A model generated the notes under the pieces. It searched no databases, was not told where the DNA came from, and worked only from the letters and a program-made list of their open reading frames with translations. A stretch of 64,000 nt of DNA from assembly GCA_027488115.1 (NCBI GenBank), contig JAIYCG010000001.1, positions 124,001-188,000 of the forward strand, written 5' to 3'. This DNA is from Comamonadaceae bacterium. GTDB lineage: Bacteria > Pseudomonadota > Gammaproteobacteria > Burkholderiales > Burkholderiaceae_C. Positions 8,947 through 17,477 of the stretch are shown in pieces (position 1 is the stretch's first letter; each line of letters opens with the position of its first letter). The translations under genes and the position numbers were made by a program.

Positions 8947-10983
8947 ATGACAGAACCTACGCATTCAGGGCAGCCCGCTGACAGCAGCCCTGCCGAAAAT
9001 CAAACCCATCCAAACAGTCTAGCGCTACCTCAACTTGCCCGTCGGGGATTTTTGAGTGGCGTTCTTGCCTCAGGGGCTGTTGCTGCCGGTACGGCGGCAT
9101 CGCTGGTTTCCAACCCTGTGCAAGCAGCAGGTCCTGCCAAGCCCTCTGTTTTACCGCCCTCGGCCAAAGGGGCCTTGGCAGAAACCGGGGTGCCACCCGA
9201 TCTGGGTCATGCCCCAGGTGCCGGCATGCCTGGCTCAGACTTCATGGTCGATGTGATCAAGTCACTGGACATTAAATACTTACCATCCAACTGCGCGTCG
9301 AGTTTCCGAGCCTTGCATGAATCGCTGATTGATTATGGTGGCAACACCAAGCCTGAGTTCCTAACCTGCATGCACGAGGAGTCGGCAGTAGCCATGGGCC
9401 ATGGATATTTCAAAGCCTGTGGCAAGCCCCTCCTGACACTTTGTCACGGAACAGTCGGATTGCAACATGCCTCCATGGCCATCTACAACGCTTGGTGTGA
9501 TCGCGTACCCGTGATTGTGGTGGGTGGCAATGACCTTGATGCGGCCTATCGGCCACCTGGTGTTCCCACCTTCCATGCAGCGCAAGACATCAATGCCATG
9601 GTCCGCGATTACACCAAGTGGGACGATACCCCCGTGTCTTTGCAACACTTCTCGCAGTCATTCGTTCGCGCCTACAAAATTGCCATGACGCCACCCTACG
9701 GTCCCGTGGCTATCTCGCTTGATGCGGCTTTGCAAATGGCGCCCGTTCATTTGCACGAAGGCAAGATGCCTTACATCCCTAAGTACATTCCCACATCGCC
9801 ACCACAAGGTGACTCGGGGGCTGTTAAAGAAGCTGCAAAAATGTTGGTTCAAGCCAACAATCCCGTGATCGTGGTCGACCGAGCCGCCAGAACCCCTGAA
9901 GGTGTTGCCCTTTTGGTTCAATTGGCAGAGTTGCTGCAGGCCAAGGTGATTGATCAGGGAAGTCGCATGAACTTTCCTAAAACGCATTATTTAAGTGCAC
10001 CTGCTACAGCCATTGCCAATGCAGACGTAATCATTGGCATGGAACTCTCTGATTTTTGGGCAACCGTCAATGCCTACACCGACAATAATTCAAACGATGG
10101 CCACGGTACCAATGCCTCTCGCATCAAGCCACAAACCAAGCTGATCAGCATCAACTCGGTGGATCTCAACACAAAATCAAACTACCAAGACTTCCAGCGC
10201 TTTCAAGTTGTGGATGTGCAAATGGCAGCCGATGCCCAAACCACTTTGCCATCATTGATTGAGGCCGTTCGTTCTGCTTTGCCCAACGACAAAAAAGATG
10301 CCATTGCAAAACGTGGTGAACTGCAACGCAAAACTTACGAAGAAGACCGCATTCGAACACGCACGGCTGCAGCCTTGGGTTGGAATGAAAGTCCCATCAG
10401 CACAGCGCGTTTGGTCATGGAAACGTTTGCTGCTGTCAAGAATGAAGATTGGGCCTTGGTCGCTTCGGAAGGCAATGTGAGCAATTGGCCCGTGCGTTTG
10501 TGGCCGATGGAAAAACATCATCAGTGGTTGGGCAGATCAGGTGGCTACGGCGTGGGCTATGGTGCGCCTGCCTCGGTTGGGGCTGCATTGGCCAATCGCG
10601 ATTTAGGTCGTTTTTCTGTCAGCATTCAATCAGATGGCGACTTGATGTTTGCCCCAGGCGTGCTGTGGACTGCTGCCAAACACAAAATTCCATTGCTGTC
10701 AGTGATGCACAACAACCGCGGGTACCACCAGGAAGTGATGCACATTCAACGCTTGGCCAATTTCCGCAATCGCAAAGTGAACCTGGACGGTGACATGGGC
10801 CCTGTAGGAACCAGCATCGAAAATCCTGACATTCAGTACCACGAGTTGGCCAAATCGATGGGCTGGTGGGCGAAAGGCCCAATCAAAGATCCTGCCCAAT
10901 TGGCTTCGGCTTTGAAGGAAGCAGTTGCAGTGGTGAAGTCTGGCCATCCTGCGTTGCTCAACGTATGGACTCAACCTCGTTGA
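8947..10983 (+). CDS. Thiamine-diphosphate-dependent enzyme with Tat-type signal sequence
   Basis: From the ATG at 8947, preceded by GAGGAG seven bases upstream, the protein has 678 residues. ARRGFLSG at 31-38, a hydrophobic stretch and a VQA-A cleavage site near residue 60 form a Tat-type signal, implying export of the folded, cofactor-loaded protein. The three acetolactate-synthase-like domains follow: cofactor-activating Glu144 in CMHEESAVAMG, a central domain, and the diphosphate/metal motif SDGDLMF (562-568) ending in HNN at 588-590. The family makes or breaks C-C bonds next to carbonyls, often by decarboxylating 2-oxo acids. A cytochrome c gene follows after 14 bases. The TTG start in the track is rejected because it lies within the ribosome-binding site. 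Confidence 0.85.
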   Translation: MTEPTHSGQPADSSPAENQTHPNSLALPQLARRGFLSGVLASGAVAAGTAASLVSNPVQAAGPAKPSVLPPSAKGALAETGVPPDLGHAPGAGMPGSDFMVDVIKSLDIKYLPSNCASSFRALHESLIDYGGNTKPEFLTCMHEESAVAMGHGYFKACGKPLLTLCHGTVGLQHASMAIYNAWCDRVPVIVVGGNDLDAAYRPPGVPTFHAAQDINAMVRDYTKWDDTPVSLQHFSQSFVRAYKIAMTPPYGPVAISLDAALQMAPVHLHEGKMPYIPKYIPTSPPQGDSGAVKEAAKMLVQANNPVIVVDRAARTPEGVALLVQLAELLQAKVIDQGSRMNFPKTHYLSAPATAIANADVIIGMELSDFWATVNAYTDNNSNDGHGTNASRIKPQTKLISINSVDLNTKSNYQDFQRFQVVDVQMAADAQTTLPSLIEAVRSALPNDKKDAIAKRGELQRKTYEEDRIRTRTAAALGWNESPISTARLVMETFAAVKNEDWALVASEGNVSNWPVRLWPMEKHHQWLGRSGGYGVGYGAPASVGAALANRDLGRFSVSIQSDGDLMFAPGVLWTAAKHKIPLLSVMHNNRGYHQEVMHIQRLANFRNRKVNLDGDMGPVGTSIENPDIQYHELAKSMGWWAKGPIKDPAQLASALKEAVAVVKSGHPALLNVWTQPR

Positions 10984-10997
10984 AGAAGGAGACAACC

Positions 10998-11363
10998 ATG
11001 AAAAATAATTCAATCAATTCTTACTTCAACAAACTTGTCTTGATAGCGATCATGGCCTTGATATCTTCACATGCAATGGCTCAAGCCCCTCAGGCTTCGG
11101 CTGACAAAGGCAAGCAAGCCTATGTCAAAAATGGTTGCTGGGGATGTCATGGTTTTGTTGGACAGGGCGGCATTGCCGGACCCAAGTTAGCGCCAGAGAC
11201 CAAGCCAATTGAGTATTTCCAAGCTTTTGTCCGCTATACCAATGGCCCCATGCCGCCCTACAGTGAAAAGATTCTTTCAAATCAAGACTTGACCGACATT
11301 CATGCTTACCTTAAGTCAATTCCCAAGGGCCCTGACTACAAAACATTGCCTTTGTTAAATTGA
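10998..11363 (+). CDS. Exported monoheme cytochrome c
   Basis: This 121-residue protein has a Sec signal peptide ending at about residue 28 (SSHAMA-QA), one heme site CWGCH (C47, C50, H51) and a likely axial methionine at residue 85 in NGPMPPY. It is a small class I type c cytochrome of the periplasm. The start follows AAGAAGGAG. The track ORF starts within the preceding gene and is rejected. Its position directly after the Tat-exported thiamine-diphosphate enzyme suggests that it takes electrons from that enzyme or a partner; this is inference. Confidence 0.9.
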   Translation: MKNNSINSYFNKLVLIAIMALISSHAMAQAPQASADKGKQAYVKNGCWGCHGFVGQGGIAGPKLAPETKPIEYFQAFVRYTNGPMPPYSEKILSNQDLTDIHAYLKSIPKGPDYKTLPLLN

Positions 11364-11405
11364 TTCAAGCTTGTAATCATTTGTCTTACTGATTTTCCCC
11401 AACTG

Positions 11406-11456
11406 CAGGCCATGCAGGCGCATGACACAATGTGCTTCATGGCCTGTTCTGTTTTT
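11406..11456 (+). terminator. Nested hairpin terminator after the cytochrome c gene
   Basis: An outer nine-base stem CAGGCCATG/CATGGCCTG (11406-11414 and 11438-11446) encloses an inner stem GCGCAT/ATGTGC. It is followed by TTCTGTTTTT. It probably ends the UbiD-to-cytochrome arm and insulates rng. The T-tract is interrupted, so efficiency is uncertain. Confidence 0.65.
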
Positions 11457-11483
11457 CAGGGCAGCATCTGAGAAATTGAAACC

Positions 11484-12959
11484 ATGCAGCAAGATATTTT
11501 GATCAATTGGTCCCCCCAAGAAACACGCGTCGCTGTCGTGGAGCAGGGCGCGGTGCAAGAATTGCACGTAGAAAGATCTCTTGAGCGTGGCTTGGTCAGC
11601 AACATTTACCTGGGAAAAGTTGCCCGTGTGTTGCCGGGTATGCAGTCGGCTTTCATTGACATCGGCTTAGAACGTGCCGCTTTTTTGCATGTGGCCGATG
11701 TTTGGCAAAGGCAGCCTGAGGGCGAGCCTCCCCAAGTTGCACGCAGCAGTCAAGCGCTGGTACCCATTGAAAAACAAGTCTTTGAAGGTCAAGCCTTGAT
11801 GGTCCAAGTGGTCAAGGATCCGATTGGTACCAAAGGCGCTAGGCTTTCGACGCAAATTAGCATTGCCGGACGACATTTGGTTTTTTTGCCCCAAGACGAT
11901 CACATTGGTGTGTCGCAAAAAATCCCACCCGATCAGCGCGATGCGTTAAGAGCACGTTTGCAAAATTTGGTGGGAACACAGGGTGGTGGTTTTATATTGC
12001 GGACCAATGCGGAAGATTCCAGTGATGCAGAGTTGGAGGAGGACATTGCTTACCTTCGAAAAACTTGGGCGCGAATCAAGGATGCTTCTGTCAAGCTTCC
12101 TGTGCAGTCATTGCTTCACCAAGATTTGACGCTTTTGCAAAGAGTTTTGCGAGATCTGGTAGGTGAGGGCACTCAAACCATTCGCCTCGATTCCAAGGAG
12201 CAGTTTGAATACTTGTCAGCTTTTGCCAAGGAGTTCATGCCGGCTTCAGCAACTCGACTTCAACTTTACAAAGGCGAGCGCCCCATTTTCGATTTGTACG
12301 CAATCGATGAAGAAGTCGCCAAAGCTTTAGGCCGCCGCGTTGAATTGAAATCGGGTGGCTACCTCATCATTGATCAAACAGAAGCCCTGACCACTGTCGA
12401 TGTGAACACAGGTGCTTATGTAGGAGCGAGAAATTTCGACGACACTATTTTTAAAACGAACTTAGAAGCCGCACATGCCATTGCTCGTCAACTCCGGTTG
12501 CGCAATTTGGGTGGGATCATCATTGTTGACTTCATTGACATGTCTCGAGAAGAACATCAAACAGCCGTGCTTGAAGAGTTTAAAAAGCAATTAAGCCGTG
12601 ATCGCGTTAAAACCATGGCGGGTGGTTTTTCACAACTTGGCTTATTGGAAATGACGCGCAAGCGAACTCGCGAGTCTTTGTCGCACATGCTGTGTGAGCC
12701 ATGCCCAAGTTGCGAGGGCAAGGGAAGCGTCAAAACCAATCGCACGGTGGTCTACGATATTTTGCGTGAAATACTGCGTGAAGCTCGCCAGTTCAATCCT
12801 CGAGAGTTTCGAGTGGTGGCGGCACCTGCTGTCATTGAGTTGTTGCTTGACGAAGAAAGCCAACACCTTGCGGCCCTGTCTGATTTCATCGCCAAACCTA
12901 TTTCGTTACAAAGCGAAACTGCCATGGGTCAAGAGCAATACGACATTGTGCTGCTCTGA
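11484..12959 (+). CDS. rng: Ribonuclease G
   Basis: The 491-residue protein starts MQQDILINWSPQETRVAVVEQG, typical of RNase G. An S1 RNA-binding domain covers about residues 38-125. Asp306 in VDVNTG and Asp349 in IIVDF are the expected metal-binding catalytic residues, and CEPCPSCEG supplies the zinc-link cysteines. There is no long C-terminal scaffold, which separates it from RNase E. RNase G cleaves single-stranded AU-rich RNA and matures 16S rRNA. It is convergent with msbA, with only one base between the stop codons and no terminator visible. Confidence 0.93.
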   Translation: MQQDILINWSPQETRVAVVEQGAVQELHVERSLERGLVSNIYLGKVARVLPGMQSAFIDIGLERAAFLHVADVWQRQPEGEPPQVARSSQALVPIEKQVFEGQALMVQVVKDPIGTKGARLSTQISIAGRHLVFLPQDDHIGVSQKIPPDQRDALRARLQNLVGTQGGGFILRTNAEDSSDAELEEDIAYLRKTWARIKDASVKLPVQSLLHQDLTLLQRVLRDLVGEGTQTIRLDSKEQFEYLSAFAKEFMPASATRLQLYKGERPIFDLYAIDEEVAKALGRRVELKSGGYLIIDQTEALTTVDVNTGAYVGARNFDDTIFKTNLEAAHAIARQLRLRNLGGIIIVDFIDMSREEHQTAVLEEFKKQLSRDRVKTMAGGFSQLGLLEMTRKRTRESLSHMLCEPCPSCEGKGSVKTNRTVVYDILREILREARQFNPREFRVVAAPAVIELLLDEESQHLAALSDFIAKPISLQSETAMGQEQYDIVLL

Positions 12960-12960
12960 T

Positions 12961-14757
12961 TCAAGTAGCATCGATTTTGTGATGCAATCTTGAATAAACG
13001 CCCCCTGCCTTCAGCAGCTCTTCATGGCGTCCTTGCTCCACAATTTCTCCATGCGACATCACAATCACGCGGTCAGCATGCTCAATGGTGGAAAGCCGGT
13101 GGGCAACGATGAGGGTGGTGCGACCCTTCATTAAATTTTGCAAAGCATCTTGCACCCATCGCTCGGATTCATTGTCAAGTGCTGAGGTGGCTTCGTCTAA
13201 AATTAAAACAGGTGCATTTTTATAAAGTGCTCGGGCAATGGCCAAGCGCTGACGTTGCCCACCTGACAGTTCGGTGGCGTTGTGTCCCAGTAGGGTGTCC
13301 ATGCCTTGTGGCAGTTTACTCACATGTTGGTCAAGGTTGGCCGCTTCCAAACATTCTTTAATTTTGGTGCGATCGACAACTTGTCCCAATGCAATGTTGG
13401 CTGCAACGGTGTCATTCAACATGACGACATCTTGACTCACCATGGCAAATTGCTGACGCAATTGGGGAAGCGGCCAATCTTGAATGTCCGTGCCTTGAAA
13501 AATAACTTGGCCAGAGCTGGGTTGAACAAAACGCGGCAATAAATTGACCAAGGTGGATTTGCCCGAGCCGCTGGTGCCGACAAAGGCCACTGTTTCACCT
13601 GCCTGAATGCGAAGACTTAAATTATTGACTGCAGGTGAGGAATCGGCCGCATATTGAACATGAACATTTTGAAACTCAATGCACGGATCATTTCTTGAAT
13701 CTGATGCAGTTTTCATGCTTTGAGCACTGGGGCGGGTTGCTTTACCTTCCACTTCAACTTGAACTTCCTCAAGCAAGCGCAGACCTCGTTCAAGCGCGGC
13801 CAAGCCTCGAGTGACCGGTGTTGCTATATCAGCCAGTCGCTTGATAGGGGATACCAGCATGAGCATGGCTGTGATGAAAGCCACAAAGCCGCCTACGGTG
13901 GCGCCCTCTAACCCAGTTCGGCTTTGAATCAAGGCCACCACCAAAACGGTCGACAAAGCCACAGCTGCCATGAGTTGTGTCAGAGGGGACATGGCGGCCG
14001 ATGCAATGGTTGATTTCAAAGCCAAACTTCGAAGTCTTTGGCTTAAGGCTTGAAAACGATTGAGTTGACTTTCTTGTGCTCCATGAAGTCGAACCATACG
14101 GTGCGCCAAAACATTCTCTTCCACCACATAGGCTAAATTGTCAGTTGCAGTTTGACTGTCACGGGTAAGGCCATAAAGGCGCTTAGACAGTTTCTTCATG
14201 ATCCAAGCTGAACCAGGAACCACGATGAAGACCAACATGGTGAGTTTCCAGTTCAAAAACATCAGGTAGCTGATTAAAGCCAGCAATGTGAAACCATCTC
14301 TTGAGAGGCCTAACAGAGCAGAGATGAGTTGCGTCGCGCCTGTTTGAACTTCATAGACCAGGGTGTTGGACAAGGCACTGGCAGATTGTTTGCTGAAAAT
14401 GGACATGTCAGCCTGCATCAGTCTGCGAAATAAGGCTTCACGCAAGGCTTGCATGCCATCGTTGGCAATGCGTGCTAGGGCGTACTGAGAAACAAAAAAT
14501 GCAAGGCCTCTGATGAAAAAGATCCCGATGACTGCCGTTGGAACCAGCCAAAGTGGCAGGCTATTTTCGGCAAACCCTTCATCTAGAAGGGGTTTAAAGA
14601 GTGCGGGAATGAGGGGCTCAGTGGCCGCAGCCACGATAGTAGCCAAGATGGCAAGGGCCCAAGGGCCTTTTTGTTGGCCAAAGTAAGGCCAAAGACGACG
14701 CATCCGCCGCAGGTAACTTAAGTCCTGTTGGGGGTTGTCTTGGTCGTTTTGTGTCAT
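12961..14757 (-). CDS. msbA: Lipid A export permease/ATP-binding protein MsbA
   Basis: This 598-residue half-transporter has an N-terminal membrane domain of about six segments over the first 320 residues and a C-terminal ABC ATPase. The ATPase has Walker A GTSGSGKST, signature LSGGQRQRLAIARAL, Walker B VLILDEATSALD and the switch histidine in IVAHRLST. The family dimerises and flips lipid A-core or other lipids across the inner membrane. Length and the opening WPYFGQQKGPWALA fit MsbA in Burkholderiales. It is divergent from tolB across 60 bases, which should contain both promoters. Confidence 0.88.
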   Translation of the reverse strand: MTQNDQDNPQQDLSYLRRMRRLWPYFGQQKGPWALAILATIVAAATEPLIPALFKPLLDEGFAENSLPLWLVPTAVIGIFFIRGLAFFVSQYALARIANDGMQALREALFRRLMQADMSIFSKQSASALSNTLVYEVQTGATQLISALLGLSRDGFTLLALISYLMFLNWKLTMLVFIVVPGSAWIMKKLSKRLYGLTRDSQTATDNLAYVVEENVLAHRMVRLHGAQESQLNRFQALSQRLRSLALKSTIASAAMSPLTQLMAAVALSTVLVVALIQSRTGLEGATVGGFVAFITAMLMLVSPIKRLADIATPVTRGLAALERGLRLLEEVQVEVEGKATRPSAQSMKTASDSRNDPCIEFQNVHVQYAADSSPAVNNLSLRIQAGETVAFVGTSGSGKSTLVNLLPRFVQPSSGQVIFQGTDIQDWPLPQLRQQFAMVSQDVVMLNDTVAANIALGQVVDRTKIKECLEAANLDQHVSKLPQGMDTLLGHNATELSGGQRQRLAIARALYKNAPVLILDEATSALDNESERWVQDALQNLMKGRTTLIVAHRLSTIEHADRVIVMSHGEIVEQGRHEELLKAGGVYSRLHHKIDAT

Positions 14758-14817
14758 TCACATGATTTTAACGCGTGTCACAATGCTAAATTAACGGTGT
14801 ATTGACCAGACATTCCT

Positions 14818-16119
14818 ATGAAAAAGTCCTCATTTTTGACCTATTTTTCGCATTTAAAAGCGCATTTCAATGCCTTGTTTTTGAGCTGTGTCTTTGCCAC
14901 CAGCACTGCATGGGCTCAGTTCAAGGTCGACGTATCTGGCGTTGGATTGACGCAAGTACCTATCGCCATTGCAAGTTTCAAGGGGGAAGACACTGCACCA
15001 CAAAAGACCTCTGCCATTGTGTTGGCAGACTTGGAAAGAAGTGGTCAGTTTAGAGGGATTCCCAATTTGGGTTTGACCATGGATGAACTCACGCGACCTG
15101 ATCATGCTTTGTTGCGACAGAAAAGTGCAGATGCCCTGGTGGCAGGCAGTTCATCGCGTCTTGCAGATGGTCGCTATGAAATACGTGCCAAGTTATGGGA
15201 TGTTGTTTCCGGTCAAGAACGAGGTGACTACCGCGAAACTGTGGCTGCAGCTGACTTGCGTTTATCAGCGCACCGCCTGGCCGATTGGGTCTATGAAAAA
15301 CTAACGGGTGAGAAGGGCGTCTTCGCAACCCGAATTGCTTACATCACCAAGACCAACGGCAAATACAGTTTGTGGATTGCGGATTCTGACGGTGAGAATG
15401 CGCAATCTGCCTTAACCAGTGCAGAGCCCATCATTTCACCGTCTTGGTCGCCCAAGGGCAATCAGTTGGCCTATGTTTCGTTTGAGTCTCGAAAGCCAGT
15501 CATTTATGTGCACGAGTTGGCCACAGGCAAACGCAAAATCATGGCCAATTTCAAAGGCTCAAACAGCGCGCCAGCGTGGTCGCCTGATGGGCGATCTTTG
15601 CTGGCCACATTGAGCCGAGATGGGGGTTCTCAGTTGTATCTGATCGATATTGCCTCAGGTGAAGCTAAACGCTTAACTCAAAACTCAGGGATCGATACTG
15701 AGCCTAGCTTTGCCCCCGATGGCTCAAAAATCTACTTTGTATCTGATCGAGGCGGAAGTCCTCAAATTTACAAAATGAGCGATAGCGGTTCTGGGGTTGA
15801 AAGGGTCACTTTCAGTGGAAGTTACAATATCTCTCCTGCACTTAGCCCTGATGGGCGATGGCTAACCTACATCTCGCGTGTTGGGGGGCAGTTCAAAGTT
15901 CAAGTCATGAATTTGAGCACCGGTCAGACCAGTGCCATCACTGAAACCACAGCCGATGAGCGCCCTAGCTTTGCGCCCAACAGCAAATTGATTGTTTATG
16001 CCACTGTGCTTCAAGGACGTGAGGCTCTCATGACCACCACTTTAGACGGCAAGATCAAAGCCAGGCTGTCTGGACAAAGTGGTGATATTCGTGAACCTGC
16101 CTGGGGTCCTTACCGTTAA
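14818..16119 (+). CDS. tolB: Tol-Pal system beta-propeller protein TolB
   Basis: This 433-residue protein has a signal peptide ending near STAWA-QF, an N-terminal domain with the expected PIAIASF strand, and a six-bladed propeller from repeated DG-containing units such as WSPKGNQLAYVSFE and FAPDGSKIYFVSDRGG. TolB sits in the periplasm, binds Pal and helps constrict the outer membrane at division. tolQ, tolR and tolA are not upstream here, where msbA is divergent; they must lie elsewhere. pal begins 25 bases downstream. Confidence 0.95.
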   Translation: MKKSSFLTYFSHLKAHFNALFLSCVFATSTAWAQFKVDVSGVGLTQVPIAIASFKGEDTAPQKTSAIVLADLERSGQFRGIPNLGLTMDELTRPDHALLRQKSADALVAGSSSRLADGRYEIRAKLWDVVSGQERGDYRETVAAADLRLSAHRLADWVYEKLTGEKGVFATRIAYITKTNGKYSLWIADSDGENAQSALTSAEPIISPSWSPKGNQLAYVSFESRKPVIYVHELATGKRKIMANFKGSNSAPAWSPDGRSLLATLSRDGGSQLYLIDIASGEAKRLTQNSGIDTEPSFAPDGSKIYFVSDRGGSPQIYKMSDSGSGVERVTFSGSYNISPALSPDGRWLTYISRVGGQFKVQVMNLSTGQTSAITETTADERPSFAPNSKLIVYATVLQGREALMTTTLDGKIKARLSGQSGDIREPAWGPYR

Positions 16120-16144
16120 TTTTTTTCAAATTGGAGTTTTTTTC

Positions 16145-16666
16145 ATGATCAAACGCAGTCTTTGGATTTTGGCCTTGACCGCAGCTTTGGCTGCATGCTC
16201 ATCGGGCGTTAAGTTGAGCGAGGTGCCCGTGGAAGACAAGAATGCTTCTGCATCAGCCATAGCCGCTCCATCCGATGCTGCTCAAAGCAGCGTCGCTGCA
16301 GTTGTGGGTGGCAAAGCAGGAGCCCAAGGCTTTGCGCCCGCTGGCGTGAATGTGGTTTATTTTGACTACGACAGTTTTACTTTGAAGCCAGAAGCCCGAG
16401 CTGTCTTGGAGCGCAATGCAGCCCATTTACAAGCCAATAAGCAATTTAAAGTTCAACTTGAAGGCCATACCGACGATCGCGGCGGCCGTGAATACAACTT
16501 GGCATTGGGCCAAAAACGTGCTGAAACCGTTCGCCGTGCATTGACCTTGTTGGGTGTGAGCGATTCTCAACTGGAAGCCGTCAGTTTTGGCAAAGAAAAA
16601 CCTGCAGTTGCGGGCGCTGATGAAGCAAGCTATGCCAAAAACCGCCGTGTTGAAATTAAATATTGA
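16145..16666 (+). CDS. pal: Peptidoglycan-associated lipoprotein Pal
   Basis: The start MIKRSLWILALTAALAACSS is chosen because it gives a lipoprotein signal with the lipobox cysteine at residue 18; the track ORF begins within tolB. The protein has 173 residues with a C-terminal OmpA-like domain. VYFDYDSFTLKPEA and GHTDDRGGREYNLALGQKRA are its peptidoglycan-binding motifs. Pal is anchored in the outer membrane and tethers it to the wall, in contact with TolB. It lies between tolB and cpoB on the same strand. Confidence 0.96.
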   Translation: MIKRSLWILALTAALAACSSGVKLSEVPVEDKNASASAIAAPSDAAQSSVAAVVGGKAGAQGFAPAGVNVVYFDYDSFTLKPEARAVLERNAAHLQANKQFKVQLEGHTDDRGGREYNLALGQKRAETVRRALTLLGVSDSQLEAVSFGKEKPAVAGADEASYAKNRRVEIKY

Positions 16667-16679
16667 TTGAAGTTGTCAT

Positions 16680-17471
16680 ATGCGAAATCGGGCTTTTTTA
16701 TCTTTCTGTCATTTAAGCTTGGCTTGCTTGTTTCTAAGCTTCAGTGGGCATGCCAATGCGGCCTTGTTTGGAGATGATGAAGCCCGTCGCGCAATTTTGG
16801 ATTTGCGGCAGCGACTTGAAGCAGCGCAACAAACGCTGAAGACCCAATCAGCTGAAATTGCAAAGTCTCAGTCCGATGAAAATGCAAAGTTGCGAAGCAA
16901 TTTGTTGGAGCTGCAAAATCAAATTGAAGGTTTGAAATCAGAGCAGGCAAGGCTGCGAGGCACCCTTGAAGGCTTGTTGCGTGATTTGACTGACTTGCAG
17001 TTGAAGCAAAAGGACGTTCTCCAAAGTGTGGACACTCGCTTGAATAAGTTTGAGCCTGTCAAAATTGTTTTGGACGGTCTAGAATTCCAAGCAGAACCCG
17101 CCGAAAAAAGGCAGTTTGACAGCGCACTTGCCGTTTTTCGCACTGGGGACTTTGCAGCAGCACAAACTAGCTTGCTGGGTTTCTTACTTAGTTACCCAAG
17201 CAGTGGTTATGCTTCCTCCGCTCTTTTTTGGTTAGGCAATGCCCAGTACGCCACCAAAGACTACAAAGAGTCCATGTCCAATTTCCGAAAGCTTTTAAGC
17301 ATTGCGCCGCTTCACACGCGTGCGCCTGAAGCCATGCTGGCCATCTCCAATTGTTTGGTTGAACTCAAAGATTTAAAGGGCGCCAAAAAGGCAATGGAAG
17401 ATTTGATCAAAATGTACCCCAACAGCGATGCAGCTCAAACGGCAAAAGATCGACTCAGTCGCATGAAGTAA
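16680..17471 (+). CDS. cpoB: Cell division coordinator CpoB (YbgF)
   Basis: This 263-residue protein has a signal peptide ending around SGHANA-AL, a coiled coil over roughly residues 35-110 (RQRLEAAQQTLKTQ, LRSNLLELQNQIEG) and tetratricopeptide repeats in the C-terminal half (FWLGNAQYATKDYKESMSNF). The periplasmic CpoB coordinates peptidoglycan synthesis with Tol-Pal-driven outer-membrane constriction. It follows pal by 13 bases and is followed after six bases by a membrane-protein gene that is not usually part of this set. Confidence 0.92.
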   Translation: MRNRAFLSFCHLSLACLFLSFSGHANAALFGDDEARRAILDLRQRLEAAQQTLKTQSAEIAKSQSDENAKLRSNLLELQNQIEGLKSEQARLRGTLEGLLRDLTDLQLKQKDVLQSVDTRLNKFEPVKIVLDGLEFQAEPAEKRQFDSALAVFRTGDFAAAQTSLLGFLLSYPSSGYASSALFWLGNAQYATKDYKESMSNFRKLLSIAPLHTRAPEAMLAISNCLVELKDLKGAKKAMEDLIKMYPNSDAAQTAKDRLSRMK

Positions 17472-17477
17472 TTCAGC

